A stretch of DNA of 64,000 nucleotides from Acidimicrobiales bacterium (GCA_029246685.1 JAQWMR010000016.1:62001-126000); one strand, 5' to 3'; numbered from the stretch's first letter, positions 56,269 through 64,000 are shown. The notes: generated from the letters alone by a model not told the origin. Program-made: numbers and translations.

Positions 56269-57269
56269 CAGTCGGGCGCGAGTTCGCTCGTCGCCGGGCG
56301 CTGCACGAGGCCTCGGTAGGCCTGCATCGCCGTGCGTCCCTCGGTGACAACCGCCCGCATCTCTTCTGCGATCGGCATCGCGACGTCGTAGCGCTCGGCG
56401 AGGTCGAGCACGATCCTCGCCGTCTTCACGCCCTCGGCGACCTGGTTCATCTCCTCGATGATTTCATCAAGGGACCGGCCCCGGCCCAACTGCTCGCCGA
56501 CGTAGCGGTTACGGCTCTGCGGGCTCATGCATGTCGCGAGGAGGTCGCCCAGGCCAGCGAGCCCGGAGAAGGTGGCCGGCTCGCCGCCCATCGCCACGCC
56601 GAGGCGGGTGAGTTCGGCAAGACCGCGCGTCATCACCGCCGCGCGCGTGTTGTCGCCGGTGCCGAGGCCGTCGGCCATTCCAGCGGCGAGCGCAATCACG
56701 TTCTTGAGCGCGCCGCCGATCTCGCAACCGATGACATCGGTGTTCGTGTAGATGCGGAACAGCGACGAAGAGAAGACTTCTTGGAGCTTCTCGGCGATCG
56801 TGAGATCGTCGAACGCCACGACGGCGGCGGCTGCGCTGCCAGCGAGGATCTCCTTCGCTAGGTTCGGGCCGGAGAGAACGCCGACCGGGTGCCCGGGAAG
56901 CTCCTCTTCGGCGACCTCGGTCATCCGCTTCATCGTGCCGAGCTCGAGGCCCTTGGCTAGGGAGACAACGGGTACCCAGGGCCGAAGGTACGGCCGGATG
57001 TCCTGCAGGGTCTCGCGGAAGCCTCCGGAGGGCACACCCATCACGAGCACGTCGGCCGCGCTCACAATGGCGGCGAGGTCGGTCGATGCCGTGAGGTTCG
57101 CGTGGAGTTGGTACCCCTCGAGATAGCGAGGGTTCTCATTGCGCTCGTTGATCGCGTCCGCGACATCCTCGCGGCGACTGTGGATCACCGTGGGCGCGTT
57201 GTGCGCGCACAGGTGCGCAACGGTTGTTCCCCACGACCCGGCTCCGACGACGGCCACGTTCATATCCAT
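56268..57269 (-). CDS. gpsA: NAD(P)H-dependent glycerol-3-phosphate dehydrogenase
   Basis: Makes sn-glycerol-3-phosphate for phospholipids, feeding PlsY. The N-terminal VAVVGAGSWGTTVAHL binds NAD(P)H; later blocks are LAKGLELGT, VGVLSGPNLAKEI, EIGGALKNVIALAAGMADGLG (catalytic Lys), SGLAGLGDLLATC and SRNRYVGEQLGRG. 333 residues from ATG 57269 (57263 also possible). Divergent from the kinase-LLM gene. Confidence 0.96.
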   Translation of the reverse strand: MDMNVAVVGAGSWGTTVAHLCAHNAPTVIHSRREDVADAINERNENPRYLEGYQLHANLTASTDLAAIVSAADVLVMGVPSGGFRETLQDIRPYLRPWVPVVSLAKGLELGTMKRMTEVAEEELPGHPVGVLSGPNLAKEILAGSAAAAVVAFDDLTIAEKLQEVFSSSLFRIYTNTDVIGCEIGGALKNVIALAAGMADGLGTGDNTRAAVMTRGLAELTRLGVAMGGEPATFSGLAGLGDLLATCMSPQSRNRYVGEQLGRGRSLDEIIEEMNQVAEGVKTARIVLDLAERYDVAMPIAEEMRAVVTEGRTAMQAYRGLVQRPATSELAPD

Positions 57270-57330
57270 CTGGGGAACCCTAGACCTGCCGCCCGGAGCG
57301 GGCTCGGGCCGGGCGTGCGATCCTTTCGCC

Positions 57331-58839
57331 GTGAACGCGCCGTCCGCCGAGGCCGAGGAACTGTCCCGGATCCCCACCGACGCGCTCGTGGTACTTGTCG
57401 GCCCATCCGGTTCCGGCAAGTCCACCTGGGCGGACGCATGGTTCCGGGACGACCACGTGGTGTCGTCGGACCGCCTGCGAGCACTGGTCGGCACCGGCGA
57501 GTGCGATCAGCGGGCGGGAACGGACGCGTTCGAGGTGCTCGACGATGTCGTCGCCCGTCGCATGAAGCGGGGGCTGCTGACGATCGTCGACTCGCTCGGG
57601 TTCGACGACGACCGGCGAGCCGCATGGGTCGAGGTGGCTCGCGCCCACGGCCGGCCGGCGGTAGCCATCCTCTTCGACGCACCGGCCAAGGAGTGCCGGG
57701 CGCGCAACAAAGCCAGGGAGAACCCCGTGCCGAGCAAGGTCGTCACCGCCCAGCTCTCGCGGCGGGACTAGGTCACTCCCCTGCTCGGCGCCGAGTTCGA
57801 CACCGTTCTCTCTCCCACCCCACCCGTCGTCCTCCCCGCTGCCCTCACGCCGAAGGTGCGGCTGGGAAACGATCCCCGCAGCTTCTCGCTCGCTGACCCG
57901 CCTCCGGTTCGGGCTGCACCTGTCGTCATTCACGTGGTCGGGCGAGTCGTCGGAGATCGGGCCGCGGCTGACCGACATCGCCAGGCGGGCGGAGGACGCC
58001 GGCTTCCACTCGATCTGGGTGATGGATCACATGCTGCAGATCCCGCAGGTCGGTCGGGACTGGGAACCGATGCTCGACTCGTACACGACCCTCGGCTACC
58101 TCGCCGCGGCGACCGAGCGGGTCCGTCTCGGCACCCTCGTCACGGGCATCACATATCGCAATGTCGCCCACCTGGCGAAGATCGTGGCATCGCTCGACGT
58201 GCTGTCGTCCGGCCGCGCCGAGTGCGGACTCGGCGCGGCGTGGTTCGCGGCCGAGCACAAGGCATACGGGTGGCCGTTCCGCCGATCGCGGAGCGCTACG
58301 AACTGCTGGAGGACGCGCTGGAGCTGCTCCCGCTCATGTGGGGTCCGGGTGCGCCCGCCTACGAAGGCCGGCGGATCGGGACGATCAAGGCGACCTGTTA
58401 TCCACGGCCGGTGCAGGAACGGATCCCGATCCTCGTCGGTGGATCCGGGCCGGAACGAACGCTGCGGCTCGTCGCCCGCCACAACGACGCATGCAACCTC
58501 TTCGGCGAGCCGGACCGGATCCGCGACCTCGTCCACGTCCTCCATCGTCACTGCGAGGAGGAGGAACGCGATCCCGCCGACATTCGGGTGACGCAGCTCT
58601 CCGACGTTCTGGTTGTCGCCGATCCAGCCGATCTCTCGAGCCGGATCGAGGAGCTTCGCGGCACTTCGACGGCCGAGCAGTTCACCGAGCTCGCCACCGC
58701 CGGCGTGGTCGACCACCAGGTCGAGCGTTTCGGCGCGCTGCACGACTCCGGCGTGGACGAGGTGATGGTACGGCTCCACGACGTCGGCCATCCGGACTCC
58801 TTGGAGACGTTCGCCGCCGTGATCGCCGAGTTCGCCTGA
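57331..58839 (+). pseudogene. AAA/Zeta-toxin-like kinase fused to LLM (F420-type) oxidoreductase, broken by one stop and two frameshifts
   Basis: From GTG 57331 the first ~146 residues are a P-loop kinase-like domain (VVLVGPSGSGKSTWADAWF, VSSDRLRALVG, LLTIVDSLGFDDDRRAAW, ARNKARENPVPSKVV). A TAG at 57769-57771 cuts SRRD-stop-VTPLLGAEFDTVL, which continues to about 57880. An extra base then moves to the frame of an LLM oxidoreductase (RFGLHLSSFTWSGESSEIG, WVMDHMLQIPQVG, TYRNVAHLAKIVASLDVLS). Near 58279 one C is missing (WPF/PPIAERYELLEDALELLPL) and the last part ends at 58839. The LLM part has no start codon of its own near its N-terminus, which supports an ancestral fusion. CofC follows, so F420 is the likely cofactor. 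Confidence 0.7.
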
Positions 58840-58867
58840 CTCGGCACGGCCGTAGACTTCCTTCACT

Positions 58868-59461
58868 GTGAGTTCCGCGTCGCTGGGCACGATCGTCCTG
58901 ATCCCGATACGGTCGTTCGACGACATGAAGACGCGTCTGGCCGACGCCCTGGACATCGATCAGCGCCGCCGTCTCGCCATATGGATGGCGGAGAAGGTCG
59001 TGGCCGCCGCCGCGCCGTTCCCGACCCGGATCATTACTGATGACCTCGAGGTCGCCGAGTGGGCGCATGCGAGTCGCGCCGGCGTGATCGACCCGGGGGT
59101 GCGAGGCCTCAACCCGTGTGTCGCCGCCGCGGTCGCGGCGACTGCCCGCGAGGGATACGACCGGGCGATCATCGCCCACGCCGACCTCCCGGCAGCACAG
59201 TCGCTCACCGCGCTCGACGGTCACGGGGTGATGATCGCCCCGGATGCCGCCCGCGACGGCTCTAATGTTTTAGGCGTGCCGACCGACGCCGGGTTCGAAT
59301 TCCACTACGGGCCCGGCTCGTTCGCCGCCCACTCATCGGAGGCGGAGCGGGTCGGACTGACGCTCACCGTCGTCGACGACCCGGATCTGGCCTGGGACGT
59401 CGATGACCCAGCAGACCTGCCGGACGAGTGGCGCTCCGTGGTCGAACACGAGTCCCGCTGA
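58868..59461 (+). CDS. cofC: 2-phospholactate/phosphoenolpyruvate guanylyltransferase (F420 synthesis)
   Basis: CofC/FbiD activates phosphoenolpyruvate or 2-phospholactate with GTP for coenzyme F420 assembly. Motifs: VLIPIRSFDDMKTRLADALD (substrate Lys and Arg), PTRIITDDLEVAEWA, DRAIIAHADLPAAQS (metal Asp) and SNVLGVPTDAGFEFHYGPGS. 197 residues, GTG 58868. It lies 28 nt after the LLM gene and overlaps the deacetylase gene by 1 nt. Confidence 0.9.
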   Translation: MSSASLGTIVLIPIRSFDDMKTRLADALDIDQRRRLAIWMAEKVVAAAAPFPTRIITDDLEVAEWAHASRAGVIDPGVRGLNPCVAAAVAATAREGYDRAIIAHADLPAAQSLTALDGHGVMIAPDAARDGSNVLGVPTDAGFEFHYGPGSFAAHSSEAERVGLTLTVVDDPDLAWDVDDPADLPDEWRSVVEHESR

Positions 59462-60192
59462 TGCGCATCGACCTCCCGACTCCAGCATCAGCGCTCGCCA
59501 TCGCCGCGCATCCAGACGACATCGAGTTCGAGTGTGGCGGCACCCTCGCGAAGTGGGCCGAAGCCGGCGCCGTCTGCCACATGCTCGTCTGCACCGACGG
59601 ACGCAAGGGCACGTGGGATGTCGATGCCGACACCGATGCACTCGTCGCCCGTCGGCAGGACGAGCAGCGCGAAGCCGCCGACCGGCTCGGCATCACCGGC
59701 GAGGTGCGGTTCCTCGGCGTCGAGGACGGTGAGCTCGCCAACACGATCGAGGACCGCGGGGCCGTCGCCCGAATCATCCGGGAACTGACACCGTCGGTCG
59801 TGCTCGGCCACGATCCCTGGCGACGCTGGCGAATGCATCCCGATCATCGCAACGCCGGGTTGCTCACCGTCGACGCGGTGGTCGCCGCCCGGGATCCGCA
59901 CTACCACCGAGAGCACGGCATCGCCCACCACCGCCCGGACCACCTGCTGCTCTTCGAGTGTGAGGGGCCGGATCTCTGCGAGCAGATCGGCGAGAGCCAC
60001 CTCGACGCGAAGGTGCAGGCTCTACTGGCCCATGAAAGTCAGTTCGAGACGACCATGAAGGTCGACGAGGACGACGACGGCACCCAAGCCGCCGCCTTCC
60101 GCGGTCGCACCAGAGCCGAGGCAATCAGCTGGGGCCGCCGATCTGGCGTTCCCCTCGCGGAGGCCTTCCGCCTCCTCGACCCCGCCAGCTGA
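59461..60192 (+). CDS. PIG-L/LmbE-family deacetylase
   Basis: A zinc-dependent N-deacetylase: ALAIAAHPDDIEFECGGTLA gives the AHPDD metal site, and WRMHPDHRNAGLLTVDAV supplies the second His. In actinobacteria the family includes MshB (mycothiol) and enzymes acting on sugar amides. 243 residues from ATG 59461. Coupled to cofC by a 1-nt overlap; a link to F420 is not established. A hairpin follows the stop. Confidence 0.9.
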   Translation: MRIDLPTPASALAIAAHPDDIEFECGGTLAKWAEAGAVCHMLVCTDGRKGTWDVDADTDALVARRQDEQREAADRLGITGEVRFLGVEDGELANTIEDRGAVARIIRELTPSVVLGHDPWRRWRMHPDHRNAGLLTVDAVVAARDPHYHREHGIAHHRPDHLLLFECEGPDLCEQIGESHLDAKVQALLAHESQFETTMKVDEDDDGTQAAAFRGRTRAEAISWGRRSGVPLAEAFRLLDPAS

Positions 60193-60204
60193 ACCGCGCC
60201 AATG

Positions 60205-60236
60205 GGTGGGGTGTCCTCCGAGGAAGACACCCCACC
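60205..60236 (+). terminator. Hairpin after the PIG-L gene
   Basis: GGTGGGGTGTC (60205-60215) and GACACCCCACC (60226-60236) form a perfect 11-bp stem with a 10-nt loop, 13 nt after the stop at 60192. There is no T-run, but position and stability suit a terminator. Confidence 0.6.
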
Positions 60237-60294
60237 GACTGGTCGGCTGCGTTGGCGGGTTGGGTGGTGCCACAGCCGACGTTCTCTGCGCCGC

Positions 60295-60464
60295 GTGCTC
60301 AACGTCGGCGACTCGGTCGACACCGAGATCGTCACCGAGATCGTCACCGGCACGATCGTCGAGCTCCACAGCGTCAGAGCCGAGATCGAGACGGCCGCCG
60401 CGTCCTCGTCCCCTACTCCGGCCTCCTTGACGCCGTCATCGGCATCACCCGCGCCGACGACTGA
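60295..60464 (+). pseudogene. Short remnant resembling an MscS beta-domain
   Basis: The region 60193-60508 holds no intact gene. From GTG 60295 the frame reads VLNVGDSVDTEIVTEIVTG then TIVELHSVRAEIET. A missing base near 60390 leads to DGRRVLVPYSGLLDAVIGIT and a TGA ending at 60464. The pattern (vGDxV...GtVxEi...R...tDGRxvxvP) is that of the small soluble beta-domain of MscS-type channels. The membrane helices and the C-terminal domain are absent. Confidence 0.45.
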
Positions 60465-60465
60465 C

Positions 60466-60500
60466 CTTGTGTAACGGGGGTCAGACCCCCGTTACACAAG
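60466..60500. repeat. Near-perfect palindrome, 17-bp arms
   Basis: CTTGTGTAACGGGGGTC, a single A, then GACCCCCGTTACACAAG: 17-bp arms with a 1-nt centre. It sits between the end of the MscS-like remnant and the end of the aldehyde dehydrogenase remnant, so it could terminate transcription from both sides, or be one copy of a dispersed palindromic element. Confidence 0.8.
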
Positions 60501-60508
60501 GGCTGAAA

Positions 60509-60622
60509 TCAGGCGGTGGCGCCCATGATGGCTTTGGACTCGAGGAACTCGTCGAGTCCTTCGCGGCCCCACTCGCGGCCGTTGCCGGAGCGCTTGTAGC
60601 CACCGAACGGGGCGTTGAAGTC
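60509..60622 (-). pseudogene. Aldehyde dehydrogenase C-terminal remnant (37 residues)
   Basis: The minus strand encodes [19 protein letters not shown] followed by [15 protein letters not shown] and a TGA at 60509-60511, the well-known C-terminus of NAD-dependent aldehyde dehydrogenases. The sequence begins exactly within the stop codon of the upstream hydrolase gene (60621-60623). The remaining ~440 residues are gone, so a deletion fused the hydrolase end to the dehydrogenase end. Confidence 0.85.
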
Positions 60623-61523
60623 AGCGGGCGATCAAGTCCTCGATCAGCCCCGCCATCTCCATGGGCTTGTCGCCCTGGATGGAGTGCCCGGCGCCGTCGA
60701 CGACGATGTGGATCGTGTCGGGGCGGCGCTTCATCCACTCCTCGACGTCCTCGTCACCGATGACCGACCACTTGCCACCCTGCCAGAGCGTGATCGGAAC
60801 CTTCACGTGGTCGACCTTGTCCCACAAGTCCTCAAACGAGGGCGCATCGTCGCCACCGATCTTCCAGTCCCGCATGCGGTCGTAGCGCCAGGTCCACTGG
60901 CCGTCGTCCATCTCATAGGCGTTGTGGAGGATCCCTCGCCGCAACGAGGACTCGGAGCGGCCCGGGTTAAACTCGACGGTGCGGGCGAGGATCTCGGCGA
61001 AGTCCTTGAAGTACTCGGGGCCGTCCACGAATGTGATGATCGGCTCGGCCTTGGCGTGATCCGTCCCGGGCGTCACATCGACCACCCCGAGGCGCTTGAC
61101 CAGATCCGGATGATCGGCAGCGAGGCAGATGGCCGTCATTCCGCCGAGCGACATGCCGACCACGGCCTCGGCGTTCGGTGCGAGCTGCTGCACGGCCTGG
61201 GCCACGTCGTCCGCCATCGAGGTGGGCACGTAGTCGTGCTCCGGGCGGTGGTCGCTCTGTCCGTGACCTGGGAGGTCGATGGCGATCAGCGGACGCCCGA
61301 GCTTCATCGCCACGGTGTCCCATGTGTGCGCGTTCTGCGCGCCGCCGTGGATCAGCACCAGCTCCGGATCGCCATCACCCCACACGAGCACCGAGACGTT
61401 CGTCCCTCGCTCCAACGCGATCGTTTCGCGCCGCACCGCGGGCGGCCCATCGAAGGGCAGGTCGTACTCGGCCGCGTTCTCGTGGAACAGGCCGAACTCG
61501 TCGTAGACAGGATTCTCGCTCAC
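60621..61523 (-). CDS. Alpha/beta-hydrolase
   Basis: A 300-residue hydrolase. The oxyanion loop [15 protein letters not shown], nucleophile elbow [15 protein letters not shown], acid region [15 protein letters not shown] and catalytic His in [15 protein letters not shown] are all present, so the triad is complete. I prefer GTG 61523 ([10 protein letters not shown]); a start at 61559 would lie in the arm of an inverted repeat. Its stop is also the junction with the dehydrogenase remnant. Substrate unknown. Confidence 0.87.
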   Translation of the reverse strand: MSENPVYDEFGLFHENAAEYDLPFDGPPAVRRETIALERGTNVSVLVWGDGDPELVLIHGGAQNAHTWDTVAMKLGRPLIAIDLPGHGQSDHRPEHDYVPTSMADDVAQAVQQLAPNAEAVVGMSLGGMTAICLAADHPDLVKRLGVVDVTPGTDHAKAEPIITFVDGPEYFKDFAEILARTVEFNPGRSESSLRRGILHNAYEMDDGQWTWRYDRMRDWKIGGDDAPSFEDLWDKVDHVKVPITLWQGGKWSVIGDEDVEEWMKRRPDTIHIVVDGAGHSIQGDKPMEMAGLIEDLIAR

Positions 61524-61541
61524 GCCCGGACCGTACCCGTC

Positions 61542-61596
61542 TCCGTTCTGGCGGTACAAAGGTGTCGAGGTGACTCGTTTGTACCGCCAGAACGGA
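61542..61596. terminator. 19-bp inverted repeat between secreted-protein and hydrolase genes
   Basis: TCCGTTCTGGCGGTACAAA (61542-61560) and TTTGTACCGCCAGAACGGA (61578-61596) are perfect inverted copies with a 17-nt loop. On the minus strand it begins 8 nt after the secreted-protein stop and precedes the hydrolase start, so it probably ends the upstream transcript. The long arms also fit a dispersed repeat. Confidence 0.6.
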
Positions 61597-61603
61597 AGAG
61601 GGG

Positions 61604-62230
61604 TCAGTGCTGGGCGCCGCCGGTGGCGGTGAAGGTGAAGCTCTTCGAGCCGCCGAGGCCGTTCACGGTGACGTTGAACGTCTCGCCACGAGGGGCGGAG
61701 GGGAACTCGACCTTGCGCTCCCAGTGACCCGAGCCGTCGGCTGTGGTCGAGCCCGAGCCGTAGGCGGACGAGATTGACACCGTCGTCCCCGGCGTGGCGG
61801 CGCCGCTGAAGATGTCGTACGGAATCGGCTCGTCACAGGAGCCACAGGCCTGCGAGGCGGTGAAGGCGACCGTGACCTGCGGGGCGATCGTCGTCGGCGG
61901 CAGGGTGGTCGGCGGAGCAGTCGTGGTCGTCACGATCTGGACGGGCGCCGGGGCGGCGATGTCTGACGACGCATCCAGGTGCGGCGGAACGGCGTCGGGA
62001 TCAGCCTCCACCGGCGCAACGGCGTCGGGCTCGACGACCGCAGCCTCGATCGGGGCGACGTTGCGAGCGGCGGCCGGGGCGTCAAGTTGCGGCTCGGCGG
62101 GAAGCTCGGGTGCCTCGACGGCGTCGGCGGAGGCCGCGTCGAGCGTGGACTCGGCGTGGCCGGCCGGCAGGGCCCATGCCCCGACGGCAGCGGTCGAGAC
62201 GAGACAGAGAAAGACGAGAATGCGTCGCAT
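61604..62230 (-). CDS. Secreted protein with Ig-like C-terminal domain
   Basis: 208 residues. A signal peptide (RRILVFLCLVSTAAVGAWALPAGHA) is followed by an Ala/Pro/Glu/Asp-rich segment (~28-95), a Thr/Pro linker (TTTTAPPTTLPPTTIAP), and a ~95-residue beta domain (VTVAFTASQACGSC ... FNVTVNGLGGSKSFTFTATG) resembling bacterial Ig-like folds. The CGSC pair may form a disulphide. Probably exposed at the cell surface; function unknown. Confidence 0.75.
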   Translation of the reverse strand: MRRILVFLCLVSTAAVGAWALPAGHAESTLDAASADAVEAPELPAEPQLDAPAAARNVAPIEAAVVEPDAVAPVEADPDAVPPHLDASSDIAAPAPVQIVTTTTAPPTTLPPTTIAPQVTVAFTASQACGSCDEPIPYDIFSGAATPGTTVSISSAYGSGSTTADGSGHWERKVEFPSAPRGETFNVTVNGLGGSKSFTFTATGGAQH

Positions 62231-62390
62231 GAACGAGGTGGACTCCTGATGTGTGGTTGGAAACCGATGAACGCCCACCCCGGACTTCCGGGCACCGGGC
62301 CGGCATCTCAGAGAGCCGACACCACATCGACGCACGACGAGGTCCGATCTATGACATCCCTCCGAGAAATTCGCTGCCTAGGGTGACGGC

Positions 62391-63137
62391 GTGCGGAAGC
62401 GGCTCTTGATCCTCCTTGTCCTCGTGCTGGCCCTCATCGCGGTGGCATGCGGCGACGACGGCAGCGGTGAAAACGCGGATGTCGACGGCTCGACGACCAC
62501 CACGATCAGCGGCGACGACGGCGACCCTGACGACGCGACCACGACGTCCACCACCTCGTCGACAACCACGCCCGACGAGCCGACGACCACGACGACCACC
62601 GAGGCGCCGTCCGGGCCGACCGGAATCCTCGTTCGAGAAGAAATGACGACCGCCGACGGACTCCGCGTCGACTGGCAGCTCAACGCTGGCACCGACAGCC
62701 TATGCTTCAGCGCCCGCCCGTTCCACGACGATCCCGACATCGGCACCACGCTCGGAAACGGGCCGGAGAGATGCATCACTCCCGGCGTGGACGACATGGG
62801 TGGTGAGGCGCTGAGCATCGATGTCGGCACCGTCGACGGCTCGAAGACCGTCGGCTACGTCTGGGGCCGCGTCGCGCCGGAGATCCTCGTCCTCACGATC
62901 CACCACGCCGATGGCAGCGCGACCGAGGTCCCGCTGCTCGACGGACCGACCGACGTGCAGGTCTTCGCGTACGTCGTCGAGATCGCCACGATCCCAGCGG
63001 TCGTCGAGATCGAGGCGATCTCGGGTGAGCGGACCGCGGGCACGATCCCCATCCGCGGATTCCTCCGGTTCGGCCCCACCTATCCCACCGTGGACCCACC
63101 GCCCACTGCGCCACCTCCCGACTATCCGGAGAGCTGA
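62391..63137 (+). CDS. Lipoprotein with Thr-rich linker
   Basis: 248 residues. The lipobox LALIAVACGDD (Cys20) is followed by a Thr/Ser/Asp-rich tether (~25-75) and a beta-rich domain with two Cys (SLCFSARPF, ERCITPG). It ends in a Pro-rich tail (PPPTAPPPDYPES). No family recognised; anchored on the outer face. GTG start. Divergent from the Ig-like gene, 160 nt apart. Confidence 0.7.
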   Translation: MRKRLLILLVLVLALIAVACGDDGSGENADVDGSTTTTISGDDGDPDDATTTSTTSSTTTPDEPTTTTTTEAPSGPTGILVREEMTTADGLRVDWQLNAGTDSLCFSARPFHDDPDIGTTLGNGPERCITPGVDDMGGEALSIDVGTVDGSKTVGYVWGRVAPEILVLTIHHADGSATEVPLLDGPTDVQVFAYVVEIATIPAVVEIEAISGERTAGTIPIRGFLRFGPTYPTVDPPPTAPPPDYPES

Positions 63138-63139
63138 CC

Positions 63140-63466
63140 GTGGCCTCCCTCGAGATCGACGGTGACGACCTCATCATCCGCCTCGGCCCATGGGAACGAC
63201 TCGGCGCACTTCAGCGGGGCGATGTGCGCGTCGCCCGCAGCACGATCACCGAGACTCGTGACGTCGAGAGCGCCTGCGGCGAGGTGCGAGGCCTTCGGAC
63301 CCCCGGCACAGGCGTCCTGCGACGCCCGCTTCTCGGCACCTGGCGCCACAAGGGCTCCAAATCGTTCGTTGCCGTGCGCGGCCGAGGTCCCGGCTGCGTG
63401 GTCGAGCTGCGCAACGGCCGTTTCGGTCGCTGGATCGTCAGCGAGCCGCTGCCCGCCGGTCTCTGA
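63140..63466 (+). CDS. Small conserved-type hypothetical protein
   Basis: 108 residues, all-beta, basic. It starts 2 nt after the lipoprotein stop (GTG 63140), so they are cotranscribed. The layout (DDLIIRLGPWERLGALQRGDVRVARS ... GSKSFVAVRGRGPGCVVELR) looks like a single small domain; it resembles short actinobacterial proteins of unknown function, possibly a PH-like fold, but I cannot name a family. Confidence 0.6.
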   Translation: MASLEIDGDDLIIRLGPWERLGALQRGDVRVARSTITETRDVESACGEVRGLRTPGTGVLRRPLLGTWRHKGSKSFVAVRGRGPGCVVELRNGRFGRWIVSEPLPAGL

Positions 63467-63469
63467 CCG

Positions 63470-64000
63470 TCAGTCGTAGTTCGGGGCGTCGAACGCGCCC
63501 TCGAGGTTGTACGGCTTGTAGGGGCCGAGCATGACCTGCTCCAGCACGCCGATGCCCACCCGGTCGCCGTACGTCGCCCGCACGAGATGCTGCACGTGCT
63601 GGTTCTCGTACGCCGTCTCGTCCACATCCGCGAGCGCCCACGACTCGCTCTCCATGGCGAGCTCGCCGTGCCACTGGCCGTGCACCCACTTGGGATGCAT
63701 GTAGCCGATGCCCTTCATGCGGTACGTGAAGATCGGTTCGAGATGGACTTCGTGGCGTTCGCCCGTGTCGATCGAGGTCATCGCAATGTTGGCTTCCTTG
63801 ATCATGCGACTACCGGACTTGAACTTCAGCTCGTGCTCGAGGGCCCGCATGTGCTCGGCGGCCTCGTCCTCGACGCCGGGAATGCCGTCGATCGAGTCGT
63901 AGACGGGAAGCTTGGCGCCGACGTTGAACAGCGGCCGGCCCTTCCAGTCCTCGAACAGTTGGTAGTGCAGACAGATGTCGTCGAAGTTGAGCGGCGCCCA
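63470..64000 (-). CDS. Hypothetical beta-rich protein, C-terminal part (5' end outside window)
   Basis: The frame is open to the right edge (WAPLNFDDICLHYQLFEDW at the visible start), so at least 176 residues are present and the N-terminus is missing. Motifs GKLPVY-like GAKLPVYDSI, MKGIGYMHPKWVHGQWHG and VRATYGDRVGIGVLEQVMLGPY suggest a lipocalin-like or carotenoid-hydratase-like beta barrel, but this is a weak impression. Convergent with the small hypothetical gene, 3-nt gap. Confidence 0.6.
   Translation of the reverse strand, partial: WAPLNFDDICLHYQLFEDWKGRPLFNVGAKLPVYDSIDGIPGVEDEAAEHMRALEHELKFKSGSRMIKEANIAMTSIDTGERHEVHLEPIFTYRMKGIGYMHPKWVHGQWHGELAMESESWALADVDETAYENQHVQHLVRATYGDRVGIGVLEQVMLGPYKPYNLEGAFDAPNYD

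Noticed and set aside
57331..57771. A free Zeta-type toxin gene
   Set aside because: No antitoxin is adjacent, and the chain continues in frame after the TAG towards an LLM domain, so a metabolic kinase domain of a fusion is more likely.
57856..58280. A single intact 327-codon LLM gene starting at GTG 57856
   Set aside because: Its first ~140 codons are in the wrong frame (Arg/Gly-rich nonsense), while the true LLM N-terminus is in the next frame; the gene is frameshifted.
60202..60474. A 90-residue gene starting just after the PIG-L gene
   Set aside because: Its first third is a hairpin and non-coding-like sequence and its last third is out of frame; only the middle resembles an MscS remnant.

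Overview
This is a high-GC, densely coded bacterial chromosome segment. The gene content points to an actinobacterium, most likely of the Acidimicrobiia/Ilumatobacter type. Supporting features are a gephyrin-like glp next to a GlpR-like divisome gene, moaC/moaA and galU, an Rpf-type muralytic protein, F420 chemistry (CofC beside a luciferase-like oxidoreductase), a coproporphyrin-type ferrochelatase, NfuA, many GTG starts and many 1-4 nt start/stop overlaps. The taxonomy is inferred from gene content, not from a marker search.

Layout. 1-2.3 kb: end of a type-1 solute-binding protein and an interrupted membrane gene, then tRNA-Ala(CGC). 2.4-7.9 kb: glpR-like, moaC, moaA, glp/moeA, galU, plsY and an FmdB-like regulator. 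7.9-17.3 kb: a broken SAF-domain gene, uppP, a three-gene TldD/PmbA operon, a hotdog thioesterase, a PAP2 protein, dxs and nfuA. 17.4-25.2 kb: ABC-F ATPase, SGNH hydrolase, crotonase, glutaredoxin, Rpf protein, ferrochelatase and a DHA2-type exporter. 25.2-26 kb: a scar where a histidine-kinase tail abuts a DUF1501 tail. 26-33.4 kb: ParA-like ATPase, RecB-like nuclease, ParE/GyrB, an interrupted PhyH dioxygenase, a 1-Cys peroxiredoxin and a heavily interrupted TlpA-like lipoprotein. 33.4-43.1 kb: a polyamine uptake and catabolism cluster (C45 Ntn-hydrolase, PotA-B-C-D, agmatinase-like ureohydrolase, FAD amine oxidase, GNAT, class III aminotransferase). 43-57.3 kb: a frameshifted polytopic membrane gene, ParC/GyrA, Fpg, a MauE/thioredoxin pair, HtpX-DUF2510, a SpoU methyltransferase, RNase HII and GpsA. 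57.3-64 kb: a broken kinase-LLM oxidoreductase fusion, CofC, a PIG-L deacetylase, a small graveyard of gene remnants, an alpha/beta hydrolase, secreted proteins and a gene running off the right edge.

The most unusual property of the window is its number of damaged genes. I count seven in-frame stop codons (three TGA, four TAG) inside otherwise continuous proteins. There are also at least seven single-base-type frameshifts and several truncated remnants with sharp junctions. Intact housekeeping genes are interspersed with these, so this is either real ongoing gene decay or residual consensus error in the assembly; the sequence alone cannot separate them. One of the stops, a TGA at the expected active-site Cys of the TlpA-like lipoprotein, is followed at a suitable distance by a tight hairpin, so a selenocysteine reading has to be tested, although the other lesions in the same gene argue against it.

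I found no CRISPR array, prophage, insertion sequence or recognisable defence system. The best leads for new biology are the kinase-LLM fusion, the MauE-thioredoxin in-frame pair, the C45 enzyme at the head of the polyamine operon, and the doubled PmbA gene beside TldD.
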